Source: Candidatus Pullichristensenella stercorigallinarum | GTDB lineage: Bacteria; Bacillota; Clostridia; Christensenellales; Aristaeellaceae | Direction of reading: 5' to 3' | Length of the DNA stretch: 45,670 bases | Assembly (NCBI GenBank): GCA_018712945.1 | Contig: DVFZ01000102.1 | Coordinates: 1 to 45,670, forward strand | Shown here: piece by piece, positions 34,662-43,194 of the stretch | How the letters are laid out: the number at the start of each line of letters is the position of its first letter | How positions within the stretch are numbered: position 1 is the first letter of the stretch | Made by a program: the position numbers and the translations under genes | The notes under the pieces: model-generated | The model's database searches: none | What the model saw: the letters and a program-made list of their open reading frames with translations, nothing else | What the model was told of the DNA's origin: nothing

Positions 34662-34676
34662 ATTCCTATCCCCCAT

Positions 34677-35924
34677 TTATTGAATGACCACCGCGCCCTC
34701 GGGACGGATGGAGAGAGCCACCGTCGCGCCCGCGCCGAATACGGCGTCCATGCGCGCGCGATATGTATCCAGCAGATCAAGCGGCACAAAGGCCAGAATC
34801 GTGCCCGCGAAGCCGCCGCCATGAATGCGCCATGCGCCGTGTCCTGCCAGCATGCGGCGGCTCATCTCCAGCGCCAGCGGCATTTCCTGATTGTCGCTGC
34901 CAGGCACGTAGAGGTTTTGCAAGAGCTTCCAACTGCTTTCGCCGGAAGATACCAGCGCGTTTAAGAAGGCGTCCACATCGTCGCGTTCCAGCGCCGCCAC
35001 GGCCTCGCCGACGCGCGCCGTTTCATCCACAAAGTGGAAGGCGCGCAAAATGGCGCGGTCTGGCACGCGGTTTTTCAGCGACGGCAATGCCTCAGTCAGC
35101 TTTTCGCCGTCCGTTTCGGCCAGCGCGCGCACGCCCAACGCCTGCGATACCTGGCGCATTTCGGTGGTAATGCCGGCATACTCGGCGGTGAGGTCGCCAT
35201 GGTCGCCGCCCACGGTTACCACACACACGGCATAGCCTTTCTTATGGAAGTCATACTGAATGGCGCGCACATCCGGCTGCTCGGGCAGGAAGTCGATGGT
35301 CACCAGGCCGCCGACAGAGCTGGCCATCTGATCCATCAGGCCGGAAGGCTTGCCGAAATAGACGTTTTCGGCATACTGAGAGATCTGCGCGCGCAGCTTG
35401 GCGTCGATTACCCAGCCGTTGAACAAGGCGTCGAACACAGCCACAAGCATAACCTCAAAGGCCGCCGAACTGGAAAGGCCAGAGCCTTTGAACACAGTGC
35501 TGGTCACGCAGGCATTGAAGCCACCGGTCTTGTAGCCCAGCGCTTTCAGGCGAGAAGCTACGCCGCGGATCAGGGCATAGGTGGTTTCCTTTTCTTCCTC
35601 GTGGACAGAGAGGTCGTTCAAATCAACGATGAAGGACTTGTCGTAGCCGTCGGACCAGAGGGTCACCACGCTGTTATCGCTCGGGGCGACAGCCGCTACG
35701 GTGTCCAGATCGACCGCCGCAGCCAGCACGCGGCCGAGGTTATGATCGGTATGGTTGCCGATGACCTCCGTGCGTCCGGGCGCGGAGACGAAGGCCAGCG
35801 GTTCGCGCGAAAAGCGCGCGCGGAAAGCATCGGCCAGAGATTCGTAGCGCGCGGCGGGAACTTCGCCGCCATAGAGCGCGCGTAGGCGGTCATCGTTTGC
35901 TTTGAGCAGTGCGCGTACATCCAT
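34677..35924 (-). CDS. galK: Galactokinase
   Basis: A 415-residue GHMP kinase that phosphorylates galactose at C1, first step of the Leloir pathway. The galactokinase signature is APGRTEVIGNHTDHN (about 48-62), in the GNHTDH form common in Clostridia in place of GEHTDYN. The ATP loop is GSGLSSSAAFE and motif 3 is IHGGGFAGTILAF. ATG 35924 (MDVRAL) is preferred because GGAG lies 9 bases upstream; ATGs at 35945 and 35939 lack a site. It is first in a nine-gene operon; galT lies 8 kb away. Confidence 0.93.
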   Translation of the reverse strand: MDVRALLKANDDRLRALYGGEVPAARYESLADAFRARFSREPLAFVSAPGRTEVIGNHTDHNLGRVLAAAVDLDTVAAVAPSDNSVVTLWSDGYDKSFIVDLNDLSVHEEEKETTYALIRGVASRLKALGYKTGGFNACVTSTVFKGSGLSSSAAFEVMLVAVFDALFNGWVIDAKLRAQISQYAENVYFGKPSGLMDQMASSVGGLVTIDFLPEQPDVRAIQYDFHKKGYAVCVVTVGGDHGDLTAEYAGITTEMRQVSQALGVRALAETDGEKLTEALPSLKNRVPDRAILRAFHFVDETARVGEAVAALERDDVDAFLNALVSSGESSWKLLQNLYVPGSDNQEMPLALEMSRRMLAGHGAWRIHGGGFAGTILAFVPLDLLDTYRARMDAVFGAGATVALSIRPEGAVVIQ

Positions 35925-35957
35925 CTTGATCGACTCCATTTCCATGCGATTATGTGT

Positions 35958-35977
35958 TTGGATTCATTTTAATCCAA
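35958..35977. promoter_or_regulatory. Operator-like dyad on the galK -10 box
   Basis: TTGGATT (35958-35964) and AATCCAA (35971-35977) are perfect inverted arms around CATTTT, overlapping the galK -10. It is a good candidate repressor site. Confidence 0.5.
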
Positions 35978-35994
35978 TTTTCTCCAAACCGCAA
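35966..35994 (-). promoter_or_regulatory. galK operon promoter
   Basis: Minus-strand TTGCGG (35989-35994), a 17-base spacer and TAAAAT (35966-35971), about 40 bases upstream of the galK start. Confidence 0.55.
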
Positions 35995-36210
35995 GCTCTC
36001 TATGTTAATTTGAGGCTGTGAATGCGAAGAATGCCATCAAAAACGGCAGGATTTTCCAGCGCTTACGCCTGCCGCCGCCTGTTTTTATGCTTATACCATT
36101 TTTTGCCATTTCAAAACGCGATTTTTCCGTTATAGTAAAGCGTCCGCCGCCCAGGATTCCTTTCCGCAATTTTTATTCGAATTCGTATGTTCAAATCCAC
36201 TTTCATGTGA
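35995..36210. other. Intergenic between divergent galK and rnf operons
   Basis: About 215 bases without a convincing gene; the 65-residue frame from 36018 is atypical. A 7-bp stem CGGCAGG (36044-36050)/CCTGCCG (36068-36074) with a 17-base loop precedes CCGCCTGTTTTTA but does not look like a standard terminator. A TATAGT near 36130 might be a second upstream rnf promoter. Confidence 0.3.
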
Positions 36211-36216
36211 TATAAT
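36211..36216 (+). promoter_or_regulatory. Extended -10 promoter of the rnf operon
   Basis: TATAAT (36211-36216) preceded by TG one base upstream (TGATATAAT), an extended -10. There is no good -35. The leader to the rnfC start is about 145 bases. Confidence 0.6.
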
Positions 36217-36238
36217 CATATATACCAAATAATATGGA

Positions 36239-36306
36239 AGCTTGAAAAAACAAGCTCGCAAATTTGGTTAAAACGGGAAATTTGGGTTGTTTTCTCGTTT
36301 TCAAGC
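36239..36306 (+). promoter_or_regulatory. rnfC leader with two mutually exclusive helices
   Basis: AGCTTG (36239-36244) can pair with CAAGCT (36251-36256), or GCTTGAAAA (36240-36248) can pair with TTTTCAAGC (36298-36306). Both use the same 5' arm, an arrangement seen in attenuators and riboswitches. Two AAATTTGG copies lie between. Confidence 0.4.
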
Positions 36307-36369
36307 CCGATGGAGATATATAAGATTTTATATAGCGCGCCTGACGCGCAGGAATTGGGGGAAAAAGCA

Positions 36370-37677
36370 TTGGGCAAGACAGTGACCTTTCGCCGCGGCG
36401 TGCATCCGCACGAGGGAAATGGCGAAAAGCGTGCCAGCGGGGCAAAGCCGATTGAAAACGCGCCTGCGCCCGCCCTGGCCGCCGTGCCGCTTTTGCAGCA
36501 TACCGGCGCGCCCTGCAAACCGTTGGTAAAGCCAGGTACGCGCGTGTTGGTTGGCCAAAAGATCGGCGAGCCGGATGGCTTTGTCAGCGCGGCCGTACAT
36601 GCGAGCGTTTCCGGAAAAGTCAAGGGCATCCAGCCGCGCATCGTCGCGGGCGGGAGGCGCGTCACCTCTGTCATCATCGAAAACGACGGCATGGACGAAT
36701 GGGACCCGTCGCTCGCGGGCGTGCGCGACCCAGACGACCCCGCCCAGCTCCTGGAGGCCATCCGGGCGGCGGGGGTGGTTGGCTTAGGCGGTGCGGCCTT
36801 CCCTACACATGTGAAGCTCTCGCCGCCCAAGGACAAACCCATCGACACAGTCATCCTCAACGGCGCGGAGTGTGAGCCGTATTTGAGCGCCGACCATCGC
36901 GTAATGCTTGAGGAAGCGGATGCCGTTCTGGATGGCCTGCGCATCGCCGCCAGGATCACCGGGGCGCGCGAAGGGCTCATCGGCGTGGAGGACAACAAGC
37001 CGGACGCCATTGAGGCCCTGCGTCGGGCTGCCGGATCAGACGCGCGCGTTTGCCCGGTGCGTACCAAATACCCGCAGGGCGGCGAAAAGCAGCTCATCCA
37101 AGTGTTGACGGGCCGTCGCGTGCCCTCGGGCGGGTTGCCGATGGACGCGGGTTGCGTGGTCATCAATGTATCCACCGCCGCCGCCATTTCCCGCGCCGTG
37201 CGCGAAGGACGGCCGCTCATCGAGCGCGTCGTTACTGTAGACGGCGCGGTCGGCGAGCCGAAAAACCTGCGCGTGCGCGTCGGTACGGAAATCGGCGCGG
37301 TCATCGCCCAGTGCGGCGGCGCGAAGGAAGAAGCCAACAAAATTGTGTTGGGCGGGCCGATGATGGGCCAGTGCGCCTACGACCTGCATACGCCGGTGAC
37401 CAAGGGCGTATCCGGCGTGTTGCTGCTTTGCGGACACGAAGCCGAGCGCCCGCTGGGAAACTGCATTCGCTGCGGCGGCTGCGTGGAGGTCTGTCCCATC
37501 GGGCTGATGCCCCTGACGCTGTATGCTCTCGCCCGCAAAGGACTTTACGAACGCGCGCGCGACGCCCAACACTTGCTGGACTGCATTGAATGCGGCGCGT
37601 GCGCCTATCAGTGTCCGGCGCGGCTGCCGCTGGTGCAGTACATACGCGCCGCCAAGAGTGCGCTCAAGCGCGCATAA
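36370..37677 (+). CDS. rnfC: Rnf complex subunit RnfC (NADH-binding)
   Basis: A 435-residue cytoplasmic subunit that handles NAD(H) and flavin. The N-terminus is KTVTFRRGVHPHEG as in RnfC. GLGGAAFPTHVKL is the glycine-rich nucleotide-binding region, NGAECEPYL follows, and two [4Fe-4S] clusters are at CIRCGGCVEVCP and CIECGACAYQCP. The TTG at 36370 is chosen: GGGGGA lies 7 bases upstream and family proteins start close to the TF..G.HP motif. ATG 36310 has no binding site and would add 20 atypical residues. It is first of six rnf genes. Confidence 0.92.
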   Translation: MGKTVTFRRGVHPHEGNGEKRASGAKPIENAPAPALAAVPLLQHTGAPCKPLVKPGTRVLVGQKIGEPDGFVSAAVHASVSGKVKGIQPRIVAGGRRVTSVIIENDGMDEWDPSLAGVRDPDDPAQLLEAIRAAGVVGLGGAAFPTHVKLSPPKDKPIDTVILNGAECEPYLSADHRVMLEEADAVLDGLRIAARITGAREGLIGVEDNKPDAIEALRRAAGSDARVCPVRTKYPQGGEKQLIQVLTGRRVPSGGLPMDAGCVVINVSTAAAISRAVREGRPLIERVVTVDGAVGEPKNLRVRVGTEIGAVIAQCGGAKEEANKIVLGGPMMGQCAYDLHTPVTKGVSGVLLLCGHEAERPLGNCIRCGGCVEVCPIGLMPLTLYALARKGLYERARDAQHLLDCIECGACAYQCPARLPLVQYIRAAKSALKRA

Positions 37678-37709
37678 ATCCGCTTAAACCTGTGAGGAGG
37701 GAATGTCGC

Positions 37710-38651
37710 ATGGAGGATTCGGCCCTGAAGCGCGTGGCATCCTCGCCGCACATCCACGCCGGGCGCAGCGTGCAGGGTGTGATGCTCGAGGTAATTATCG
37801 CGCTGGTACCGGCAGGCGCGTTCGGCGTGTATTATTTCGGCTGGCGCGCGCTGCTGATCATTGCGGTTTCGGTGCTGTCGGCGGTGTTTTGGGAATGGCT
37901 GTATACGCGCATCGCCAAAAAACCCTGCACGGTCGGCGATCTGAGCGCAGTGGTCACGGGCGTACTGTTGGCCTATAACCTGCCGGCGAGCGTGCCGGTG
38001 TGGATGCCGGTGATCGGCACGCTGCTTGCGATTGTATTGGTAAAAATGATCTTCGGCGGGCTGGGGTCCAACTTTGTCAACCCGGCATTGACCGCGCGGG
38101 CAATCCTGATGACCTCGTGGGTGGGCTACATGTCCGGCAGCGCTTATCAGGTTGCTGTGCGCGGCGTGGACGCGGTTTCCAGCGCTACCCCGCTGGTGGC
38201 GCCGGAAAGCTACGAACTCTATCAGCTCTTTATCGGCCAATGCCCGGGCTGTATCGGCGAAGTGGGGCGCGTGGCGCTGCTGGTGGGCGGCGTATATCTG
38301 ATTGTGCGCAAGGTAATTTCCTGGCGCATACCGGTTCTGATGTTGGGCACGTTGTTTGTTTGCACCTGGCTGGCGGAGGGGTCGGTCTACGCGGGCGCTT
38401 ATGCCATTCTCTCCGGCGGCGCGTTCCTGGCGGCGTTTTTCATGGCCACGGATTACGCCACCTCGCCGGTTACGCCGGTGGGCAAGCTCATCATGGGCGT
38501 GGGCTGCGGGCTGATTGCCTTTGTCATCCGCCGTTTTTCCTCCATGCCCGAGGGCGTGAGCTACGCGGTGTTGATTATGAATCTGACGGTGCCGCTTCTG
38601 GACCGCTATACCCATCCGCGGGTCTACGGGGAGGTGAAGAAGCGTGCGTGA
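37710..38651 (+). CDS. rnfD: Rnf complex subunit RnfD
   Basis: A 313-residue integral membrane subunit of the NqrB/RnfD family with about nine helices. The covalent FMN site is the Thr in the SSATPLV region (family SGAT-like). The early HIHAGRSVQGVMLEVIIALVPAG and FGGLGSNFVNPALTARAIL are family motifs. GAGGAGG lies 9 bases before the ATG. The gene overlaps rnfG by 8 bases. It is thought to form part of the ion path. Confidence 0.92.
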   Translation: MEDSALKRVASSPHIHAGRSVQGVMLEVIIALVPAGAFGVYYFGWRALLIIAVSVLSAVFWEWLYTRIAKKPCTVGDLSAVVTGVLLAYNLPASVPVWMPVIGTLLAIVLVKMIFGGLGSNFVNPALTARAILMTSWVGYMSGSAYQVAVRGVDAVSSATPLVAPESYELYQLFIGQCPGCIGEVGRVALLVGGVYLIVRKVISWRIPVLMLGTLFVCTWLAEGSVYAGAYAILSGGAFLAAFFMATDYATSPVTPVGKLIMGVGCGLIAFVIRRFSSMPEGVSYAVLIMNLTVPLLDRYTHPRVYGEVKKRA

Positions 38652-39183
38652 AACAGTCAAGCTGGGCGTGCGCCTGATGCTGTTTGCGCTGGTGGCTGGG
38701 CTTCTTCTGGCGGTGGTCAACGCCATTACCGAAGAACCCATCGCCCGCAACGAGCGGCTCAAGACCGATGGCGCGCGCATTGCCGTCATTGGCGATTACG
38801 ACTTTGAGGCCGTGGAAACGGATCTTACGGGCTACGACGCCATCCGGAACGTCTACGCGGCGCTGGATGAAAGCGGCCAGACCGCCGGCTATGTCTACGA
38901 ACTTTCCAGCCGCGGCTACGGCGGGGATATCACCCTTTCCGTGGGCATAAAGGACGGCGCGGTCAACGCCGTGAGCGTTGCGGGGCACACGGAGACGAAG
39001 GGCCTGGGCACGGCGGACGAAACGCCGTTTCTGGAAAGCTTTGCGGGAATTACGCAAGCGGATGAGGCGCTGGGCGTGGACGCGATGAGCGGGGCCACAG
39101 TTTCCTCGGACGCGGTGCGGAACGCAGTTGCACAGGCGCTTTCGCACGCGCGGGACGTACTGGGCGCGCAGGAGGTGGAATGA
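38644..39183 (+). CDS. rnfG: Rnf complex subunit RnfG
   Basis: A 179-residue FMN-binding protein with one N-terminal membrane helix (about 8-26) and an extracytoplasmic flavodomain. The Thr of DAMSGATVSS is the covalent FMN attachment site, and TKGLGT lies nearby. It starts at GTG with GGGGAGGTGAAG upstream. It overlaps rnfD by 8 bases and touches rnfE. Confidence 0.93.
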   Translation: MRETVKLGVRLMLFALVAGLLLAVVNAITEEPIARNERLKTDGARIAVIGDYDFEAVETDLTGYDAIRNVYAALDESGQTAGYVYELSSRGYGGDITLSVGIKDGAVNAVSVAGHTETKGLGTADETPFLESFAGITQADEALGVDAMSGATVSSDAVRNAVAQALSHARDVLGAQEVE

Positions 39184-39806
39184 TGGACTTCAAAGCGCTG
39201 CGCAAGACTCTGTTCAACGGCATTTTCAACGAAAACCCCACCTTCCGCCTGGTGCTGGGCATGTGCCCGACGCTGGCGATTACCTATCAAGCTTCCAACG
39301 GCATCGGCATGGGGCTGGCGACCACGTTTGTGCTGGTGTTTTCCAACCTGGTGATTTCCCTTTTGCGCAATCTCATCCCAGAGAAGATACGCATCCCGGC
39401 GTTCATCGTCATCATCGCCACGTTCGTCACTGTGGTAGAGATGGTTCTGCACGCCTTCCTGCCCTCGCTTTACGACACGCTGGGCGTGTTCATTTCCCTG
39501 ATTGTGGTAAACTGCATTATCTTCGCCCGCGCTGAGGCCTTCGCCTTCAAAAATCCGCCGCTCTTGAGCGCCATGGACGGCCTGGGCATGGGCTTGGGCT
39601 TTACGTTGGCGATCACGCTGCTTTCCTGCATCCGCGAACTGCTTGGCTCCGGCACCATCTTCGGCACGCGCTTCATGCCAGAATGGTTTGAGCCGATGGC
39701 CATTGCCGTGCAGCCGGCGGGCGGGTTTATCCTGCTGGGGCTGACGCTGGCGGCAGTAACGGCCATTTCGGCGCGCACGCAGAAACGGAAGGAGGCGGCC
39801 AAGTGA
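39183..39806 (+). CDS. rnfE: Rnf complex subunit RnfE
   Basis: A 207-residue membrane protein with about six helices, paired with RnfA in the membrane. It contains NENPTFRLVLGMCPTLAIT and a later LGFTLAITLLSCIRELLGSGTIFG typical of RnfE/NqrD. The ATG at 39183 is 7 bases after GGAGG; the adjoining ATG at 39180 is the alternative. One conserved Cys per half of the RnfA/E pair ligates a membrane Fe-S centre; here CPT near residue 28. Confidence 0.92.
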   Translation: MDFKALRKTLFNGIFNENPTFRLVLGMCPTLAITYQASNGIGMGLATTFVLVFSNLVISLLRNLIPEKIRIPAFIVIIATFVTVVEMVLHAFLPSLYDTLGVFISLIVVNCIIFARAEAFAFKNPPLLSAMDGLGMGLGFTLAITLLSCIRELLGSGTIFGTRFMPEWFEPMAIAVQPAGGFILLGLTLAAVTAISARTQKRKEAAK

Positions 39807-40372
39807 ACCTGATCCTCATCTTCGTCGGCGCGGTGTTGGTCAACAACTTCGTCATGAACCAGTTCATGGGCATCTGTCCGTTCCTGGGCGTGTCCAAAAA
39901 GACGGAAACGGCCTTTGGCATGGGCATGGCGGTGACGTTCGTCATCACTGCGGCCTCGCTGGCCACCTATTTCGTGCGCCAGCTTCTGGTGGCGCTGGGC
40001 ATCGAATACCTGCAAACCATCGCCTTCATACTGGTCATCGCCGTGCTGGTGCAGGTGGTGGAGCTGGTTTTGCGCAAGCTGAGCTATGCGCTGTATCAGG
40101 CGCTGGGCGTATACCTGCCCCTGATTACCACCAACTGCGCCGTGCTGGGTGCGACGATTCTCAACGTAGACAACGGCTATAACCTCATCGAAAGCGTGGT
40201 CAGCGGCTTTGGCGCGGCCATTGGTTTTACGCTGGCGATCGTGCTATTTTCCGGTATCCGCGAAAAAATGGAAATGAGCGACCTGCCCGCATGGATGCAG
40301 GGTTTCCCGGGCGCGCTGATTGCCGCCGGGCTGATGGCGGTGGCCTTCTCTGGCTTTGCGGGCCTGATCTGA
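39803..40372 (+). CDS. rnfA: Rnf complex subunit RnfA
   Basis: A 189-residue membrane protein with six helices, homologous to RnfE. VNNFVMNQFMGICPFLGVSKK near the start and a later TTNCAVLGATILN carry the conserved cysteines that hold the shared membrane Fe-S cluster. The GTG start at 39803 is 7 bases after AAGGAGG and overlaps the rnfE stop by 4 bases. Confidence 0.93.
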   Translation: MNLILIFVGAVLVNNFVMNQFMGICPFLGVSKKTETAFGMGMAVTFVITAASLATYFVRQLLVALGIEYLQTIAFILVIAVLVQVVELVLRKLSYALYQALGVYLPLITTNCAVLGATILNVDNGYNLIESVVSGFGAAIGFTLAIVLFSGIREKMEMSDLPAWMQGFPGALIAAGLMAVAFSGFAGLI

Positions 40373-40388
40373 ACGTGGAGGAAGAACT

Positions 40389-41396
40389 ATGGATTTCAAA
40401 CCGATCCTGACCGCCGCCCTGATGATTGGCGGCATGGGCCTGATCTTTGGAGCTTTGCTTGCGGTTATCGGGCGCATATTCCGCGTCGAGGAGGATCCGC
40501 GCAAGGCCGAGGTGCGCGAATGCCTGCCCGGCGCGAACTGCGGCGGCTGCGGCTATGCGGGCTGCGACGCCTACGCCCAGGAGGTGGTTTCCGGCAACGC
40601 TTCGGTGGACAAATGCCCCGTAGGTGGGGACGCCGCAGCGCAGGCCATCGCCAAAATCATGGGCGTGGAGGCCGGTAAGCGCGAAAAGCGCATCGCCACC
40701 GTGCGCTGCCGCGGCAGCCTGGAATTCTGCTCCCTGCGCTTTGACTACGAAGGGCCGAAGGACTGCAAGAGCGCCGCGCAGGTAGCCGGGGGCGATAAAG
40801 CCTGCGAATACAGTTGCCTGGGCTTTGGCGACTGCGAGGCCGCCTGTCCCTTTGGGGCCATTCACATGCTCGAAGGCCGTCTGGCGGCGGTGGACGCAGA
40901 AAAGTGCGTGGGCTGCGGCGTATGTCTGAGCGCCTGTCCGCGCGGCGTTTTGCAGCTGATGACGGCCAGCCATCCCGTGCACAGCGCCTGCTCGGCGCAT
41001 CTGAGCGGCAAGGTCGTGAGCCAGTCCTGCAAGGCAGGCTGCATTGGCTGTGGGAAATGCCAGCGTGCCTGCAAATTCGATGCCTTGCGTCTGATTGACA
41101 ACCTGCCGGACATCGACTTTGACAAATGCACGCGCTGTATGCAGTGCGTGGACGCCTGTCCCACCGGCGCGATTATGGCCTATGACGATATGCGCCGTCA
41201 CGCGGTCATCCATTTCCCAGACTGCACCGGCTGCGGCGACTGCCAGAAGGCGTGCCTTTTCGATGCCATCGCAGGTAGCGGCGAGGGCAAGCGCAGCATC
41301 ATCGAATGGAACTGCACCGGCTGCGGCAAGTGCGTGGAAACCTGTGCGCACGGCTGTATCGAGTTGTTGCCTGGGGGTGTGTTCCGCAAGGCCTGA
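40389..41396 (+). CDS. rnfB: Rnf complex subunit RnfB (ferredoxin-accepting)
   Basis: A 335-residue protein with an N-terminal membrane helix and many Fe-S motifs. The N-terminal cluster is CLPGANCGGCGYAGC ... C. Then come CLGFGDCEAACP, CVGCGVCLSACP, CIGCGKCQRACK, CTRCMQCVDACP, CTGCGDCQKAC and CTGCGKCVETC, giving up to seven [4Fe-4S] sites. This long form is seen in acetogen-type Rnf, against three clusters in Escherichia. It takes electrons from reduced ferredoxin. GGAGGAAG precedes the ATG. A CCCGCG/CGCGGG hairpin at 41407-41420 follows the stop. Confidence 0.93.
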   Translation: MDFKPILTAALMIGGMGLIFGALLAVIGRIFRVEEDPRKAEVRECLPGANCGGCGYAGCDAYAQEVVSGNASVDKCPVGGDAAAQAIAKIMGVEAGKREKRIATVRCRGSLEFCSLRFDYEGPKDCKSAAQVAGGDKACEYSCLGFGDCEAACPFGAIHMLEGRLAAVDAEKCVGCGVCLSACPRGVLQLMTASHPVHSACSAHLSGKVVSQSCKAGCIGCGKCQRACKFDALRLIDNLPDIDFDKCTRCMQCVDACPTGAIMAYDDMRRHAVIHFPDCTGCGDCQKACLFDAIAGSGEGKRSIIEWNCTGCGKCVETCAHGCIELLPGGVFRKA

Positions 41397-41454
41397 CCAA
41401 CGCTTTCCCGCGCGCGCGGGAGAAAAGCATAAACATTAAGGGGGCTATATCATC

Positions 41455-43110
41455 ATGAACCGGCTGTTCAGACGAATACTGCTGTTTTGCCTGATGGCAA
41501 CGCTTGTGCTCCTGCCGGCTTCCGCAGAAACCTTTGCGGGCGTGGACGGAGCCCTGGCAGACGCACAGGCCGTCATCCTGTTTACGACCGACGTACATTG
41601 CGGCGTCAGTGACGGCGTGGGCTATGCGGGTGTAGCCGGCGTCAGGGCGGCGCTGGAGGAGGCCGGAAAGGACGTTCTGCTGGTCGATGTGGGTGACGCC
41701 ATACAGGGCGCGCCGCTCGGCTCGCTCTCCGAGGGTGAGTATGTGACGCGCATCATGAACGAGCTTGGCTACGACGCGGCCGTGCCGGGCAACCATGAGT
41801 TCGACTATGGCATGGAGCGCTTTCTGGAGCTGGCGGAAAACGCGAGCTTCCCCTATGTGGCGGCCAACTTCATGTCTCTTGAGACGGGAGAGAGCGTATT
41901 TCCCGCTTATGTGATGCTCGAAGCGGGCGGCTATCAGTTTGCCATTCTCGGCATATGCACGCCCAAGACCATCACTTCTTCCACGCCCGTCTACTTCCAG
42001 AACGACGCTGGCGAGTTCATCTATGGCTTCTGCCAGGATGACAGCGGCGAAGCCCTTTATGCCTGCGTGCAGGCTGCGGCGGATGAGGCGCGCGCACAGG
42101 GCGCGGACTATGTGGTTGCCGCGGCGCATTTGGGCATTGACATCAGCTGTTCGCCGTGGACGAGCAGCGAATTGATTGAAAACACCACCGGCATCGACGC
42201 CGTGCTCGACGGCCACGCTCACCAGGTCATCGAAGGCGAATGGGTCAAGAACAAAGACGGCGAGGACGTGCTGCTTACCTCCACAGGCACGAAGCTCGAG
42301 CGCCTCGGCGCGCTGTGCGTAGGCGGGGACGGCGCCCTTTCCGCCGTTTCCATCGCCGCGGTGGACGAAGGCATGATAGACGCAGACATGGTGGAATTCA
42401 TTGCCGGCATCGAAGGCGAGCTGGCGGAAGTGACCGAAACGGTGGTTGCCACCAGCGAGGTCGATCTCGTGATTGAGGATCCGGAAACCGGCGAACGCAT
42501 CGTGCGCACGGCGGAGACGAACCTTGGCGATCTGTGCGCCGACGCCTATCGCGCCGTGACGGGCGCGGATGTGGCCATGGTCAACGGCGGCGGCGTGCGC
42601 GCCAGCATCGCCGCAGGCGAAATCACCTATGGCGACATCATCAGTGTCCATCCCTTCGGCAACGAGGTCTGCATGGTGGAGACCACCGGCGCGCAGATTC
42701 TTGACGCGCTGGAGATGGGTTGCAGCGCCCTGCCGGGCGAGTTCGGCGGCTTCCAGCAGGTCAGCGGCCTGACCTACGAGATTGACATGAACGTGGATTC
42801 CAGCGTGGAGCTGGATGAAAACGGCATGTTCGTGGGCGTGACCGGCGAACGGCGCGTGAAGAATGTCTACGTCGGCGACGAGCCGCTCGACCCGGAAAAG
42901 ACCTACACGCTCGCTTCGCACAACTACATGCTCAAAAACGGCGGCGACGGCTTTAACATGTTCGTGAATGACGAGCTGATCCTTGAGGACATCATGCTCG
43001 ACAACGAAGCCCTCACCACCTATATCGTCGATACGCTGGGCGGCGTGATTGGCGAGGAATACGCCGACCCCTACGGCCAGGGCCGCATCACGGCCATTGC
43101 CAAGGAGTAA
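41455..43110 (+). CDS. Secreted 5'-nucleotidase/metallophosphatase
   Basis: A 551-residue UshA/YfkN-like enzyme. A signal peptide (about 1-25) ends at ASA-E. The N-terminal metallophosphatase domain has FTTDVHCG, VDVGDAIQG, PGNHEFDYG and DGHAHQ. The C-terminal nucleotide-binding domain has MVNGGGVRASI and SHNYMLKNGGDGF. It would remove phosphate from extracellular nucleotides or related esters for salvage. There is no LPXTG or lipobox, so it is probably released or loosely held. AAGGGGG lies about 10 bases before the ATG. It follows rnfB by 58 bases and may share its transcript. Confidence 0.9.
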   Translation: MNRLFRRILLFCLMATLVLLPASAETFAGVDGALADAQAVILFTTDVHCGVSDGVGYAGVAGVRAALEEAGKDVLLVDVGDAIQGAPLGSLSEGEYVTRIMNELGYDAAVPGNHEFDYGMERFLELAENASFPYVAANFMSLETGESVFPAYVMLEAGGYQFAILGICTPKTITSSTPVYFQNDAGEFIYGFCQDDSGEALYACVQAAADEARAQGADYVVAAAHLGIDISCSPWTSSELIENTTGIDAVLDGHAHQVIEGEWVKNKDGEDVLLTSTGTKLERLGALCVGGDGALSAVSIAAVDEGMIDADMVEFIAGIEGELAEVTETVVATSEVDLVIEDPETGERIVRTAETNLGDLCADAYRAVTGADVAMVNGGGVRASIAAGEITYGDIISVHPFGNEVCMVETTGAQILDALEMGCSALPGEFGGFQQVSGLTYEIDMNVDSSVELDENGMFVGVTGERRVKNVYVGDEPLDPEKTYTLASHNYMLKNGGDGFNMFVNDELILEDIMLDNEALTTYIVDTLGGVIGEEYADPYGQGRITAIAKE

Positions 43111-43120
43111 ACTCGTCAAC

Positions 43121-43166
43121 AAAACAGGCCCGGACCGTGGTTGCATACGGCTCCGGGCCTGTTTTT
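43121..43166. terminator. Strong bidirectional terminator after the nucleotidase gene
   Basis: AAAACAGGCCCGGA (43121-43134) pairs perfectly with TCCGGGCCTGTTTT (43152-43165), with a CCGT/ACGG inner helix and T-runs on both sides. It serves the convergent gene ending at 43195 as well. Confidence 0.9.
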
Positions 43167-43194
43167 ATGAATCGCCGCTCCGAAAGCGCGTTGC

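Noticed and set aside
36018-36215. 65-residue plus-strand frame upstream of rnf
   Set aside because: No ribosome binding site, atypical composition, and it overlaps the rnf promoter.
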